Positions 11,462 to 21,379 of a stretch of DNA of 36,780 nucleotides are shown here, in pieces. This stretch comes from Ophiocordyceps camponoti-saundersi (nom. inval.) (lineage: Eukaryota; Ascomycota; Sordariomycetes; Hypocreales; Ophiocordycipitaceae): positions 1-36,780 of the forward strand of contig PDHQ01000319.1 in assembly GCA_003339415.1 (NCBI GenBank), written 5' to 3'. Under the pieces are notes generated by a model. The model was given only the letters and a program-made list of their open reading frames with translations. It had not been told where the DNA came from and made no database searches. Position numbers and translations under genes: made by a program. Within the stretch, counting starts at the first letter, position 1. Every line of letters starts with the position of its first letter.

Positions 11462-13150
11462 ATGCCTAGCCGAGTTCCGGCTAGGGGTAGTCGCGACCGC
11501 GGCGGAGGAGGAAGAAATTTTCGTAGAGGAACTAAGGTTACGACGCGCTCCGAATATAAGTTAGATTCGTCTATATATTAGTTTAGAAATACTAATTTTA
11601 ATAGAAAATATACTAAACGTAATTAGGGATTATTATAGGTCTTAATTAATAAAAATAAGAAAGAATTATATTATTAATTATTAAATATTATATTAGCTAA
11701 TATGTTTTATATAGCTTAGGCTATAGTAATAGCTTATAAAAAACTTAAATTAGACTAAATCTAAACTTAGACTAATTATATTACGCGCGAGGAAATTAAG
11801 AATATTATTATTATTACCTTTTATAAATTATTATATTTAGAGATAATAAAATAAGGAGGATATTAAATATAAATATAAGTTATATTAGCTTTAACTTTAT
11901 TATACGATTTAAAAAAGAAATTTCCCTTATATTATAAAAAGGAAATTATTATTTATTTAGCGGATATAATAGATAATATTATAAATAAGATAGTACGCGA
12001 TATTATATAAGCTATTAATACCGCTATTCGCTTTAACTTATACTTAGCTATACGCTACTTTAATAATAAGGATATTAGACTTACTTTCGATAAGGATATA
12101 GCTACCTTTACTTAAGACCTAAGTTAAGTTACGCTTATTTTTAGCGATAAGGCGATTATCGTAAATAGGATTTATAACGTTATTACTAAAAGATTTCCTC
12201 TAAACCTCGCTATTAAGGAACGCGATAACCTTCTTAATAAGATAGTATAAGTTAATAAAATACTTATAGCTTATCTATAAGCGCTTAAGCCCTAGCTCGG
12301 ATCTACTAAGATAGCGGTTATTATTAGCTTTAAATTACTAGTTAATATTAATAAACTCTATAATAATAAGCTAGCTATTAACGCTTAGATTTTTCGTATA
12401 AAGCTATTTTTAAACGCGGTCCGCCCCTAGTAATATTATAATTATTATTATTTTAGGTATATCGCTAAAATATATAAATACCTTAAGCTTTATAATAAGT
12501 ATAAAGTAACTAATTATAAGAATAAGGATAATTATTATACTAGAATCGGAGGATATTTATTCTATTATATCTTTTATAGCGGGGATTACCTTATATAGTC
12601 TAAGCTTTACCTTATTACTATTAAGTACTAAGATCGAGCGAGAGCCTACTATAAGAGATAACTAGTTAGATTTGCTAAGCTTAGCTTATAGTTTATTTTA
12701 TAACCGACGAAATTAGTAATAACTAAGGATATTATTATATATAATATATCCCCGGGCTAGTTTATTATTAGAAGGAAGTATAGATAACCCCTAGGCTTTA
12801 AAGGGGGCCGCCCCGCTATTAAGATATAGGTAATTAAGGATACCCTTAAGGTAATAAGATACTTTATCTAATAGGCCCGGAGTACCTCCCTCTCTTAAGA
12901 TATAGATAGCGTTTTACTTATATAAACTATTAACGAATTAGCTTTATCTCTAGTTTAACTTAACTTTATTATCTAAAAGAGCGTAGAAGTACTAATTACC
13001 CTAGCCTTAGCCTAAACTTAAATAAGATTTATAACTAAATTATAAAGAAATTATAGCGAAGAAACTAATATTATTATAATTATTTCCTTATATTTATAAA
13101 AATCCTTTCTTAGAATATAAATAAGCGTACTAAGCTAACTAAGCTAGCAC
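11462..13150 (+). pseudogene. LINE ORF1 (gag-like) remnant
   Basis: An ATG survives at 11462 and opens an Arg/Gly-rich N-terminus (MPSRVPARGSRDRGGGGR). The same frame runs for over 1.4 kb with interruptions that are TAA or TAG, as expected from CAA, CAG and TGG under RIP. Near 12450-12600 the frame shows spacing like a row of zinc knuckles with Cys changed to Tyr, followed by the ARA-type segment common after the knuckles in Tad1 ORF1 proteins. The last part is Ser/Thr/Pro-rich. The 3' limit is approximate. Probable role: RNA-binding particle protein. Confidence 0.7.
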
Positions 13151-16100
13151 TTAGTAGTAAATCGAATTATAATATTATTACTCTTTAGGAAACTATTAGC
13201 TACCTTAGCGCTAAGCCTCCTCCGCTTAGGACTTCGCCTTATCGCCTCGTTTATAGCGGCGGCTATATTTTAGTTTATATTTATAAAAAATACGATATAT
13301 CTACTTAGTTTCTAAAAATAGGGGAGGATTAGATAAATATTACTTTCTATTCTAAACTTTAGTTTATTTCTATCTACTCTCCCCTTAATACCCCCCGTAA
13401 TAGTAGCTTCTTAATCTTTTAAGACCTTCCCCCGAACCTTAACCGTATCTTAGTTAGTAATTTTAACTTATATTACTTACTTTAGGACTATTTTAAGAGG
13501 CTCTCCGATAACTTAAACTAGCTAATTTATAAGATAACTAAGCTATAATTTTAACTCCTTACCTTAAAAAGAGAATATACTTAAATCTTCTATAGATATA
13601 AGGATAGTATGCTAAACTTAGTCTAGGCTATAATAAACTCGTATATATACTATATTAGTCCGGACCTTAACTTTATTAAATCTAACTATATCCCCTAATC
13701 TTTTATAGCTAATATTTTTATACTTATAATAGCGCGTATACCGCGCTTATAATAAAGATAAGTAAACTTAGACTTAGTTTATTATAAGTTCTTAGCTAGA
13801 ATTACCCTCTTACTTTCCCCTTTTATTAACTTAATAAAGATTAATAACGCCCTTAACTAACTTTACTAAGAGCTATAACTTATTATTAACCGGATAGTAT
13901 TATTTATTACCTTTTCCTATTCTCGCAAAGTAGCGTAATTTACCCTAGCCGTAGCCTTAGCTACTTAAGTAGCTAAGCGGGCCTAGCGTAAATATAAGTC
14001 CCTCTTTTCGGACTCTTTTTAGTAATAGCTTTAGGAGATAGCTTTTACCTAGAAAACGGCTATAAACTTAGTAAAATATACTTATTAGTAATCTTTTCTT
14101 TATATTATCGCTAGCTTACTTTCTAAGTTTTAATATATTAAGCGTTAGGCTTATATTTAGAGTAATCTTTTTTAAGATCTAATTTATCTCCTTACGCTAA
14201 GGATAACTAATAAATCTTAAGCTAATAGCTATATAGCTAAAGCTAATATTTTAGCTAATTAGTTTTTTCCTTAGCTTTATAGTATACCCCTAACTAACGC
14301 TAGACCGCCTAAACTTAGGTTCTCCGTTAATATTAAGATTACTTAAACCGATATCTTTATAACGCTTAAGTTAATAATTTTCTAAAAAGTAGCTAAAGTA
14401 AATAATATTCCTATTAGATTTCTTAAGATATATTACCTTATTTTTATTACCTAGCTAGCTATAATCTTCTAAGCGTATATATAATTTAGTTATTTCCCGC
14501 CTTAGCTATAATTTACTATTATAATTATCTTACGTAAATTTAGAAAAAAGCTAGAGGCTTACTAAAAGGTAGGTGCTTATAAGCTTATATCCTTATTATA
14601 TTACTTAGGTAAAATCCTAAAAATTATAATAAGATAATAAATTACTAAGGCCGCGGAGTTATATTAACTCCTCCTTAAAAGCTAAATAAGTAATAAGCGG
14701 AACTAGTTTACGGAGCTAGCTATCTTTATAATTACTAAGCTTATTTAAGCTACTTAGGCTAAGAAAAAAATAGCGTTTTTCTTATAACTTAATATTAAGG
14801 GAGTATTTAATATTATATATTATAATAAACTTATCGCTAAACTTAGGTATTTAAGATTCCTAAACTAGATCTTAGCCTTCCTTAATAGTTACTTATAAGA
14901 CTATACCTTCTAATTTTACTTTAATAATAAGATTTCGGAACTATATTAAATTAAGACTAAAGTTCCTTAAAGTTCGCCGCTCTCCGCTATCTTATTTATC
15001 TTATATATAGCCCCGCTTTATAACTAGCTAATATATAAGGAAGGAATATAAGTAATTAGTTTCGTAGATAATATAAACTTTTTTAATATTAGGCCCGATT
15101 TTAAGATAACTATAAGATAGCTCTAAGCTATATAGGTAATATACGAATAATAAGCGCGCGATTATAATATAGAATTTAAGCTAAAGAAAAATAAGCTTAT
15201 ATATTTTTCTTAGAAATATATTTTAAAGATAAACCTAATCTAACTAAAAGATTACTAAGTTTACCTTATTTCTAAAGTAAGATTCCTAAGCGTTTAGATT
15301 TATTAGCGGCTATAATAAAAACCTTATCTATAAATTATACGTATTAAGCTCCTTTACTAGAACCTTACCTTTTCTCTCTTATCCGCCTCTACTTAAGGTT
15401 ACCCCCTTATTTAAGCTTACGAACTTTATATAAAAGTTATTTAATTACTTATCGTATATATTACTATTATATTCTATACTATTACCTTTACGAGCGGAAA
15501 CTTACTAAGCTTAGCTAAAGCCCTAAAATTAAAATAGTTACGATATCTTAAGATAATACTTAAAGCTTATAAAGCTACGCTTATTTATTACCTTAAGGCT
15601 AAGTTTTAAGTTCCCTTACTTAATCTTTACTTAAATAAAAGAAAAACTAATACTTTTCGCTACTTAAAAAATACGACGATATTAAATAAGATCCGGACCG
15701 CCTTTAAAAATATCTTAAGGTTCTTATCGCGCTTCCCCCCTTATTAACTAATAAAATAATAGAAAATTAGGTAGCCGCTAAAAGAATATATACGTTAAGT
15801 TCGAATATAGATAAGATACGATATATTACCTTTTAATAAGAAATTTATAATTAATTTTCTCCGCTAAGACTAGAAAATATAGTAGGAGAACGCTAAAAAC
15901 TAGCTACGTATAAGATATTCTAAGCTTACCTTATTTCTTTCTAACTTCCCGCCTTACCTTAATAAGGCGAAGTTACTTAAAAGATACGGAGACTTACTAA
16001 AATATATTAATATTATAATTATATAACTCTATACGGGTAAAATTAATCTTAAAGAGTTCCTTTTTTATAAGCATATATTAGAAATAGTTTCCCTTTTATA

Positions 16101-16400
16101 TTAGTATAGTACCGGACTAGAGAATACTTACTATTTACTTTTTCGATACTTTTAATTAGTTAAATAGCGCTATAAATTACCTTAGCTTATCTCCTTTAAT
16201 ACCGAATTATAACTAAAGCTTAACTACTATTTATTAGTAATTATAATTATAAAGTAAATATTTTAATATACTAACTTATATTAATTCTAGCTTACTAATA
16301 TTTTTTACGCTAATACTCTTAAGTTTAACTAAGGCTAAACGTAGCCTTACTTTACGTAAATTACCGTAACTATAATATTATTAATTTACCTACCTTATTT
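13150..16400 (+). pseudogene. LINE ORF2 (endonuclease and reverse transcriptase) remnant
   Basis: Domains in order. An APE-type endonuclease at about 13200-13900, with IYSPLNTP followed by a decayed GDFNLHH-type block (GNFNLYY as read). A reverse transcriptase with SSPLSAILFILYIAPLYN near 14965-15030 and the active site SFVDNINFF at about 15057-15083, from FVDDTN with GAT to AAT. A C-terminal stretch near 16040-16190 resembles the Cys/His tail after the RNase H region of Tad1 ORF2. The frame stays open over about 2 kb apart from TAA/TAG stops, so RIP, not indels, did most of the damage. The start is not fixed. Confidence 0.82.
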
Positions 16401-16654
16401 ATAATTTATTTTATATTTTAAGGGAATCTATATTTACTAAGTTTAAGTTATCGTCTCCTCCCTTATTTAATAACCCCTTAACTTCTTTAGCTACTTTATT
16501 AGTAGGAGTAACCGCGGACTAATACTAGCCCCGTAATATAAGTTTACTTAGTATAAAGCTACTAAGACTTAAGGTAAGGCGCGTCCTATTTAGAGTTACT
16601 ATTAGCGCGGTAGCTTACGATAAGTTCGGCGTAATAGTTAGCTACGGAGCGGTC

Positions 16655-16737
16655 GCTTATTACTACGATAAGCTTAAAGTAATAACTAGCTTAAGTAAAG
16701 TTACTTATTACTAAAATAAGCTTAAAGTAATAACTAG
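16655..16737. repeat. Direct repeat, 35 bp twice, 48-bp period
   Basis: Two 35-bp units starting at 16655 and 16703 share AAGCTTAAAGTAATAACTAG exactly and differ at a few C/T and G/A sites in their left halves. They lie near the presumed C-terminal end of the antisense open frame, or just beyond it. Confidence 0.85.
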
Positions 16738-16739
16738 AT

Positions 16740-18190
16740 TTAGCGTAGCGGTAAGCCGCGTGCTACTAGGGGTAATTATTATCGGCGTTAGTTTATTATT
16801 CTTATTAAGAAATAATTTATTTAACCTTAAAATCTCTAAATATTTCGGCGATAGCTTATAATTATAAAGCCCCCCGCGCTTCCTCGATACTTTACTAAGG
16901 TATAGCTTAAGTTTATATTTCTTTAATAATTTTAAGTTAGTAAAAGGTAAATTATATTAAAAACTAACTAACTAAAACTTTTAGCTAATATTAGCTTATT
17001 AGGTAGCTTAAGGTAAGGTAACTTTAAGCGTCTAAGAGATATAAAACTTAGCTAAATCTATCCTTACTATAATAATATTATAGTTTACTATAGCTATATA
17101 AGTATTAGTAGCCGCTATAATAGCCGCCGCCTTAACTAAGGTCTCCTTTATTATAAGTAACTTAGCTACCCCCTTACTAGTCGGGCTTATTTTTATTATA
17201 TCCGGCGCTAGCGTAGCCTTTAACTTTAGAACTTTATTATTACTAAAACTAACTTAGCGTAAGCTCCTTTCCTCGCTCTCCTTAAGGTATACCTTAATAA
17301 GATATAAACGCTTTAAGTTAATAATAAGAATAGGTAATAGGTTATCGTTATTATTATCTATATCCGGTATAATTATAGAAATCTTAAGCGCGGCGCGGGC
17401 CTTTTTTTTAATAGGACGCGTTTAGACTATAATAGAAGATATTTATTTCTTACCTTTACCTTTTAAAAACGCTATAAGCGTCGCCTTAGTAAGCTTTATC
17501 GTTATTAGCTTACGCGTTCTACTTACCTTATAAGTTATATTTACCCTTACTTTAAGCGGAGCTTAGGCTAGCTTTCCTAGCTTTTTAAGTATTACCGCTA
17601 CCTTTTTACTTAAGTTTAATATATTATAAGCTATATTTATAAAGCTTAAAGTTTATTAATTAATATAAGCGTTAACTTATTTTAAAATAGCGTAAATTAA
17701 CTTAAATATAAAGATAGATATCTCCCCCTCCTCTCCCTCCGCCTTTTTTACCTTTTTTATAACTTTAGTATAGATACCCCTTAGGGCGTTCCTTACCTTA
17801 ACTATATTCTTATAAATATAGCTTTAGCTTAAATCTTAAATTAAAGCGAGATTTTCCTTAGCTATAGCTTATACCCCTCTAAACTTTTATTACTTACTAT
17901 AACGCTTAGCTTATATAATATATAACTCTATAGCGTTATCCTTAAGTTAGGGATATATAAGTATATAAGTAAAATTCGTCCGGGCGTAAGTAACGTATAC
18001 GCGCGCGTTTACGGTTATTAAATATTAGCTTAATCTTATTAATATATAGCTTAGATAAGGCGTAATTTACTTAGCTAATTCTAATAGCTAGCGTATAAAT
18101 AGTAAATATAGTCCTAAGTAAATTTAAAAACGTAACTATTATAAGGTATAGCTTATTTATTATTAATTTTTATATTATAATTATAAGCTA
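16740..18190 (-). pseudogene. Unrecognised antisense open frame in the LINE 3' region
   Basis: On the minus strand one frame can be followed from about 18190 to about 16740 with stops that are TAA or TAG. Nearest the start it reads a structured basic segment (NRKRARIRYLRPDEF, then LKDNAIELY), then a charged, probably helical part (IAKENLALI, VRNALRGIYTKVI, KKAEGEEGE), then a long Lys/Ser/Thr/Pro/Ala-rich part. It runs against the LINE gag and pol. A GC-rich block at 18300-18600 lies just upstream, where a promoter or leader would be. I recognise no family. It could be a gag-like protein of another element, a captured host gene, or an antisense ORF of this LINE. Start and stop codons are uncertain. 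Confidence 0.45.
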
Positions 18191-18299
18191 TTATTATTAT
18201 AATAAGGGAAATTAAAGTTAATATTATTTACGAAAAAAAGGGCCTTTATATTATATAAGCTATAGGATTTTATACCTCGTAATAGCTTACTTACTAATT

Positions 18300-18600
18300 A
18301 TAAGGCGCCGCGGTATATACTAGTATATATCTTTTTACTTTATAATAGTATATACCTCCTTCCCTTACTAGGGTTCTAGCTTATATTTACCCTCCTACGG
18401 CTAAAGTTCGCGGCCGCTTCTATCTTAGTAACCCCTAAACCTCGGCTCGTTCTACCCTAGACCCGCTACTATAACCTAGCGGACTAGCACGAGGCCCGCT
18501 ATAGCACCCTCTCCTTACTTACTATTCTTACCTTACTAGCTACTAACTACTTAGTAAGGGGTTTTCCCCCGGGCCCGGCCCGGTTTTTCCCCTCTTCCTA
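18300..18600. other. GC-rich block near the LINE 3' end
   Basis: A stretch of about 300 bp with clearly higher GC than its surroundings, including CCCGGGCCCGGCCCGG near 18570 and a few surviving CpA sites (GCAC near 18488 and 18505). It lies between the antisense open frame and the TA-rich LINE tail. It may be a 3' untranslated region or the leader of the antisense frame. Confidence 0.5.
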
Positions 18601-18651
18601 CCCTCTATATGCTTAGATACCTTATAAGTCCCTAAAGTAATATAATATATA

Positions 18652-18668
18652 TAATAAAAAGAAGCTTA
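18652..18668. repeat. Right TSD of the LINE (17 bp)
   Basis: Exact copy of 11345-11361. The gypsy-1 sequence resumes directly after it. Confidence 0.9.
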
Positions 18669-18672
18669 GAAT

Positions 18673-18995
18673 AGTCTTATAGCTAGAATATTTTAAGTAA
18701 ATAATAATATTAGTATTATAAATAAAGATTCTAAGCTAAGGAGAAAAAAAAAGAAGAAAAACTCTTATAAACGAAATCTTAGTAAAATATATAAAGGTAT
18801 ATATTAATAAAAATAAGAGAGGGTATAGTAAAATCCTAATAAGAAAGTAGTTATATTTCTTAGTAATTTCCCTTAAAGTCCTTTTTAAGTAATTTTATAA
18901 TAAGGTTTCTATAAGTTACGTAACTATAATTAGAAATCCTTAAAAATTATTATAAAATATTTAAAGGATATCCTTATAAGTGCTAGCGCGTAATA
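18673..18995 (-). repeat. Gypsy-1 LTR, 5' copy
   Basis: About 323 bp, homologous to 5761-6090 and 34936-35263. In minus orientation this is the 5' LTR, and the internal sequence is continuous with 11361 once the LINE and one TSD are removed. Its outer edge reads GCGTAATA, consistent with a RIP-altered LTR terminus. Confidence 0.85.
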
Positions 18996-20977
18996 TTAGT
19001 AATATTAATTTATATAGCTTTTTAAATAATAGTAGTTATAACTTTATTATAAGCTATTACTTTTTAGCTTACTATTTAATAATAATAAGGACCTTTTTCT
19101 AATATAACGCTCCGTTATATTTTATAAGCTATAAGCGAATTAAGCTTTTATTAAAACTACTTATAATTAATAAGTATTTTTATATTAATATTTATTTTTT
19201 ATAATTTAAGCTAAGGTAGCTTTATTTTTTAAATAAGATACTAAGTAAAAGTATAACTTTAATTACTTCTTAAGTTACCTTAATATTATATTTACTAACT
19301 TATACTAGTGCTAGATAGCTATAATAAAGCTTAGAAACCTTATATAAGGCGCTTCTAAGTCCTTTTCTAACTTCCTTATCCGCTTTAAAGCTAAGCTTAC
19401 TTTAATAAATAATACTAAATAAGCTAATAAGATTAAAATTATACGCTTTTATTATATTTTTACCCTAGCCTTTCGCTAATACTATATAAAGTATAATACT
19501 CCCCTAACTAAGTATATTATTATTATTACTAAGATTTACGCTATAATTATAAATATTAAGTTATTCCGCTTTAAAAATAAAGGCTAAATACTCTTACTTT
19601 TTACTCTTAAGCTATCTTAAAATACCTTAATAACTAATATATATTAGGCTAATACCTAGCTATACTTTAATAAATATAATAATCCCCTCTTTTAAGGCTA
19701 AAATAGCCGCGGCGGTAAGACTTATTATTAGGTAATTAGGGCTAGTAATAATAAGATTATAAAGCGGCGCGCTAAGAGCTATTACCTTTATTATAGCGGC
19801 GCTAGCTATATTTTATATAAGTATAAGCTTAATCCTCCCTTTTTAGCCTTTCTAGTCCGCTTTATAAATACTATAAAAAAGGAGGAGGACCCCGCCCTAA
19901 ACTAAGGAAATAAATCCCTCTTATACTAAGTTTTTTATAAAGGAAGGACTCTTATAATAATATTACTTATATAATATTAGATAATTACTTTATAGATATT
20001 AATTAGAATATAAACTTACTTTCTTTTCTTCTCCTTATATTTATAAACTTTACTTTTTATTATTATATAAGCGGATAATAGCTATAACTACTATACCGCT
20101 ATAAGTAAATTTTTTATATAGTATTACTAGCTTAAGCGAATTCCCCTCTCTTACTTATAAGTAATTTATATTATTATATAAATACGCTACTAATAGCGTA
20201 TACGCTTTAAGTTATATTTATTTATTTATTACTTTATCTATTTTATAGCTAATATTAATAGCTAGTAACTACTTATAATAATATATATAATCTTAAGCTT
20301 TATTTAAAAACTAATTCTTAGCTTATTTTAAATAGCGTATAATAATATTTTACTATATTTTAATAAATAGGAAATTATAATTTACTTTATTAGTAGTTTA
20401 ATTATCTTATACTTTAAGTCTTAGCGAGTTACTTACCTTATTATAGCTATCTTTAGCTTTATTTTTATAGCCTTTATCTACTATAAATCCTAATAGCGTA
20501 TTAATTACTAATTCCTTATTATTAACTTATAAGATATTTTTTATATTTTATATATTAAGACCTTTACCTTAACCGCGGGCCCTTTTTTATTTTTTTAAAT
20601 ATTAGATTTTACTAACTTTTTTAATAAAAAGAAAGTAAATATATTACCCTTTTACTATAATAATTATAATTACTATATTTAACTACGCTAAAAACTTTAT
20701 AGTTTCTTACTCTTTTTACTTTAAGGACCTTTTTATAATATACTTTATAAGTACCTTTTTAAAGTTCGGAAATAATTTACTAACTTAATAGATAAGGGAT
20801 AGATCCGCGCTAGCTTATTATTTATAGCCGCCCTTATCTTATTTATTAAAAAGCTAAAAGGTAAGTAGCGCTTTTATATTAACTATTATACTTTAAATAA
20901 AATAATAAAGTAAGATTATTACCTTTTTTTATTTATTAAGGAGATACTTTATAGCTATTCTAGTACCTATTAGTTTA
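18996..20977 (+). pseudogene. Gypsy-2 gag and start of reverse transcriptase
   Basis: The first 1.5 kb is in the gag position; I read no clear knuckle there. From about 20842 the frame gives FIKKLKGK-stop-RFYINYYTLNKI, matching the gypsy block FVKKPxGGWRFCVDYRALNKI with Cys to Tyr, Asp to Asn and Trp to stop changes, followed by a decayed RYPLPLI-type segment. The frame breaks at the copia insertion site and resumes at 26288. Confidence 0.78.
20973..20977. repeat. Left TSD of copia (GTTTA)
   Basis: GTTTA directly before the 5' LTR, repeated at 26283-26287 directly after the 3' LTR. A 5-bp duplication is usual for LTR retrotransposon integration, and removing one copy restores the gypsy-2 frame. 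Confidence 0.9.
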
Positions 20978-21141
20978 TATTATGTGACACACCTTGCAGT
21001 CTAGGCTATGACCCACTCAGGGCTTGAGCCCGGTCAGGTTAGTGTGTTAGCCACACTAAATTAGTATAGAGGGGCTACTAAAGTTAGACTTAGTATTAGT
21101 AATAATACTGCCCGATCCGTGATAGCGTGCGTGCCTTAACA
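20978..21141 (+). repeat. Copia 5' LTR (164 bp)
   Basis: Starts TATTATGTGACAC (TG to TA at the terminus) and ends CCTTAACA. It differs from the 3' LTR at about 15 sites, all transitions (roughly 91% identity). It keeps many CpA and TpG dinucleotides (GTGACACACC, GGTCAGGTTAGTGTG), unlike the internal region. Confidence 0.95.
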
Positions 21142-21160
21142 GGTTATACGCCCGTCGCGC
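21142..21160 (+). other. Copia primer-binding site, half-tRNA type
   Basis: GGTTATACGCCCGTCGCGC directly follows the 5' LTR. From memory, it matches the complement of the anticodon-stem region of eukaryotic initiator tRNA-Met at about 15 of 19 positions, rather than the tRNA 3' end. Priming from an internally cleaved initiator tRNA is known for Drosophila copia. Assignment to this tRNA is tentative. Confidence 0.5.
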
Positions 21161-21379
21161 TAAATTACGCGTTTTTCACGATAATAATAAGTAATAACTA
21201 TTCCTTATATTAAGACCTTATTAAGGGTCCGCTTAGCTATAGTAAATACTATAAAGTCGTAGTTGCTACTAAATTAGGTTAGAATCTTACCTTCCCCGGT
21301 CTATACGGACCTATTTAAGCACCTTATACTACCTTACTAAGATAATTATTACTAATTAAGGCGTAAAAAAGCTTATTAA

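Larger units (their letters stand above)
11362..18651 (+). mobile_element. LINE (Tad1-like non-LTR retrotransposon), 7.29 kb
   Basis: Bounded by an exact 17-bp TSD and inserted at the internal edge of the gypsy-1 5' LTR. The plus strand carries a gag-like ORF1, then an ORF2 with endonuclease, reverse transcriptase and a C-terminal zinc-finger-like tail. The right end is a TA-rich tail (TAATATAATATATA) beside the TSD, suiting a 3' end; the left end begins with an A-run and a small hairpin (GCGCCT 11380-11385, AGGCGC 11392-11397). A length near 7 kb fits Tad1-type elements of filamentous fungi. The coding part ends near 16.4 kb, leaving about 2.2 kb of 3' sequence with an open frame on the opposite strand. 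Heavily RIP-mutated and dead. Confidence 0.88.
5761..18995 (-). mobile_element. Gypsy-1: Ty3/gypsy retrotransposon, split by a LINE
   Basis: Two related direct repeats of about 325 bp (5761-6090 and 18673-18995) flank an internal region of about 5.3 kb (6091-11361) plus an inserted LINE (11362-18651). The element is on the minus strand: the reverse-transcriptase active-site block is read on that strand near 8562-8600, and a purine-rich stretch (AAGGAGTAG) abuts the left LTR as a polypurine tract should. LTR edges read TA...TA, consistent with TG...CA after RIP. I found no convincing 5-bp TSD at the outer edges, so the two LTRs may come from different copies. The family recurs at 32063-36240. 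Confidence 0.75.
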
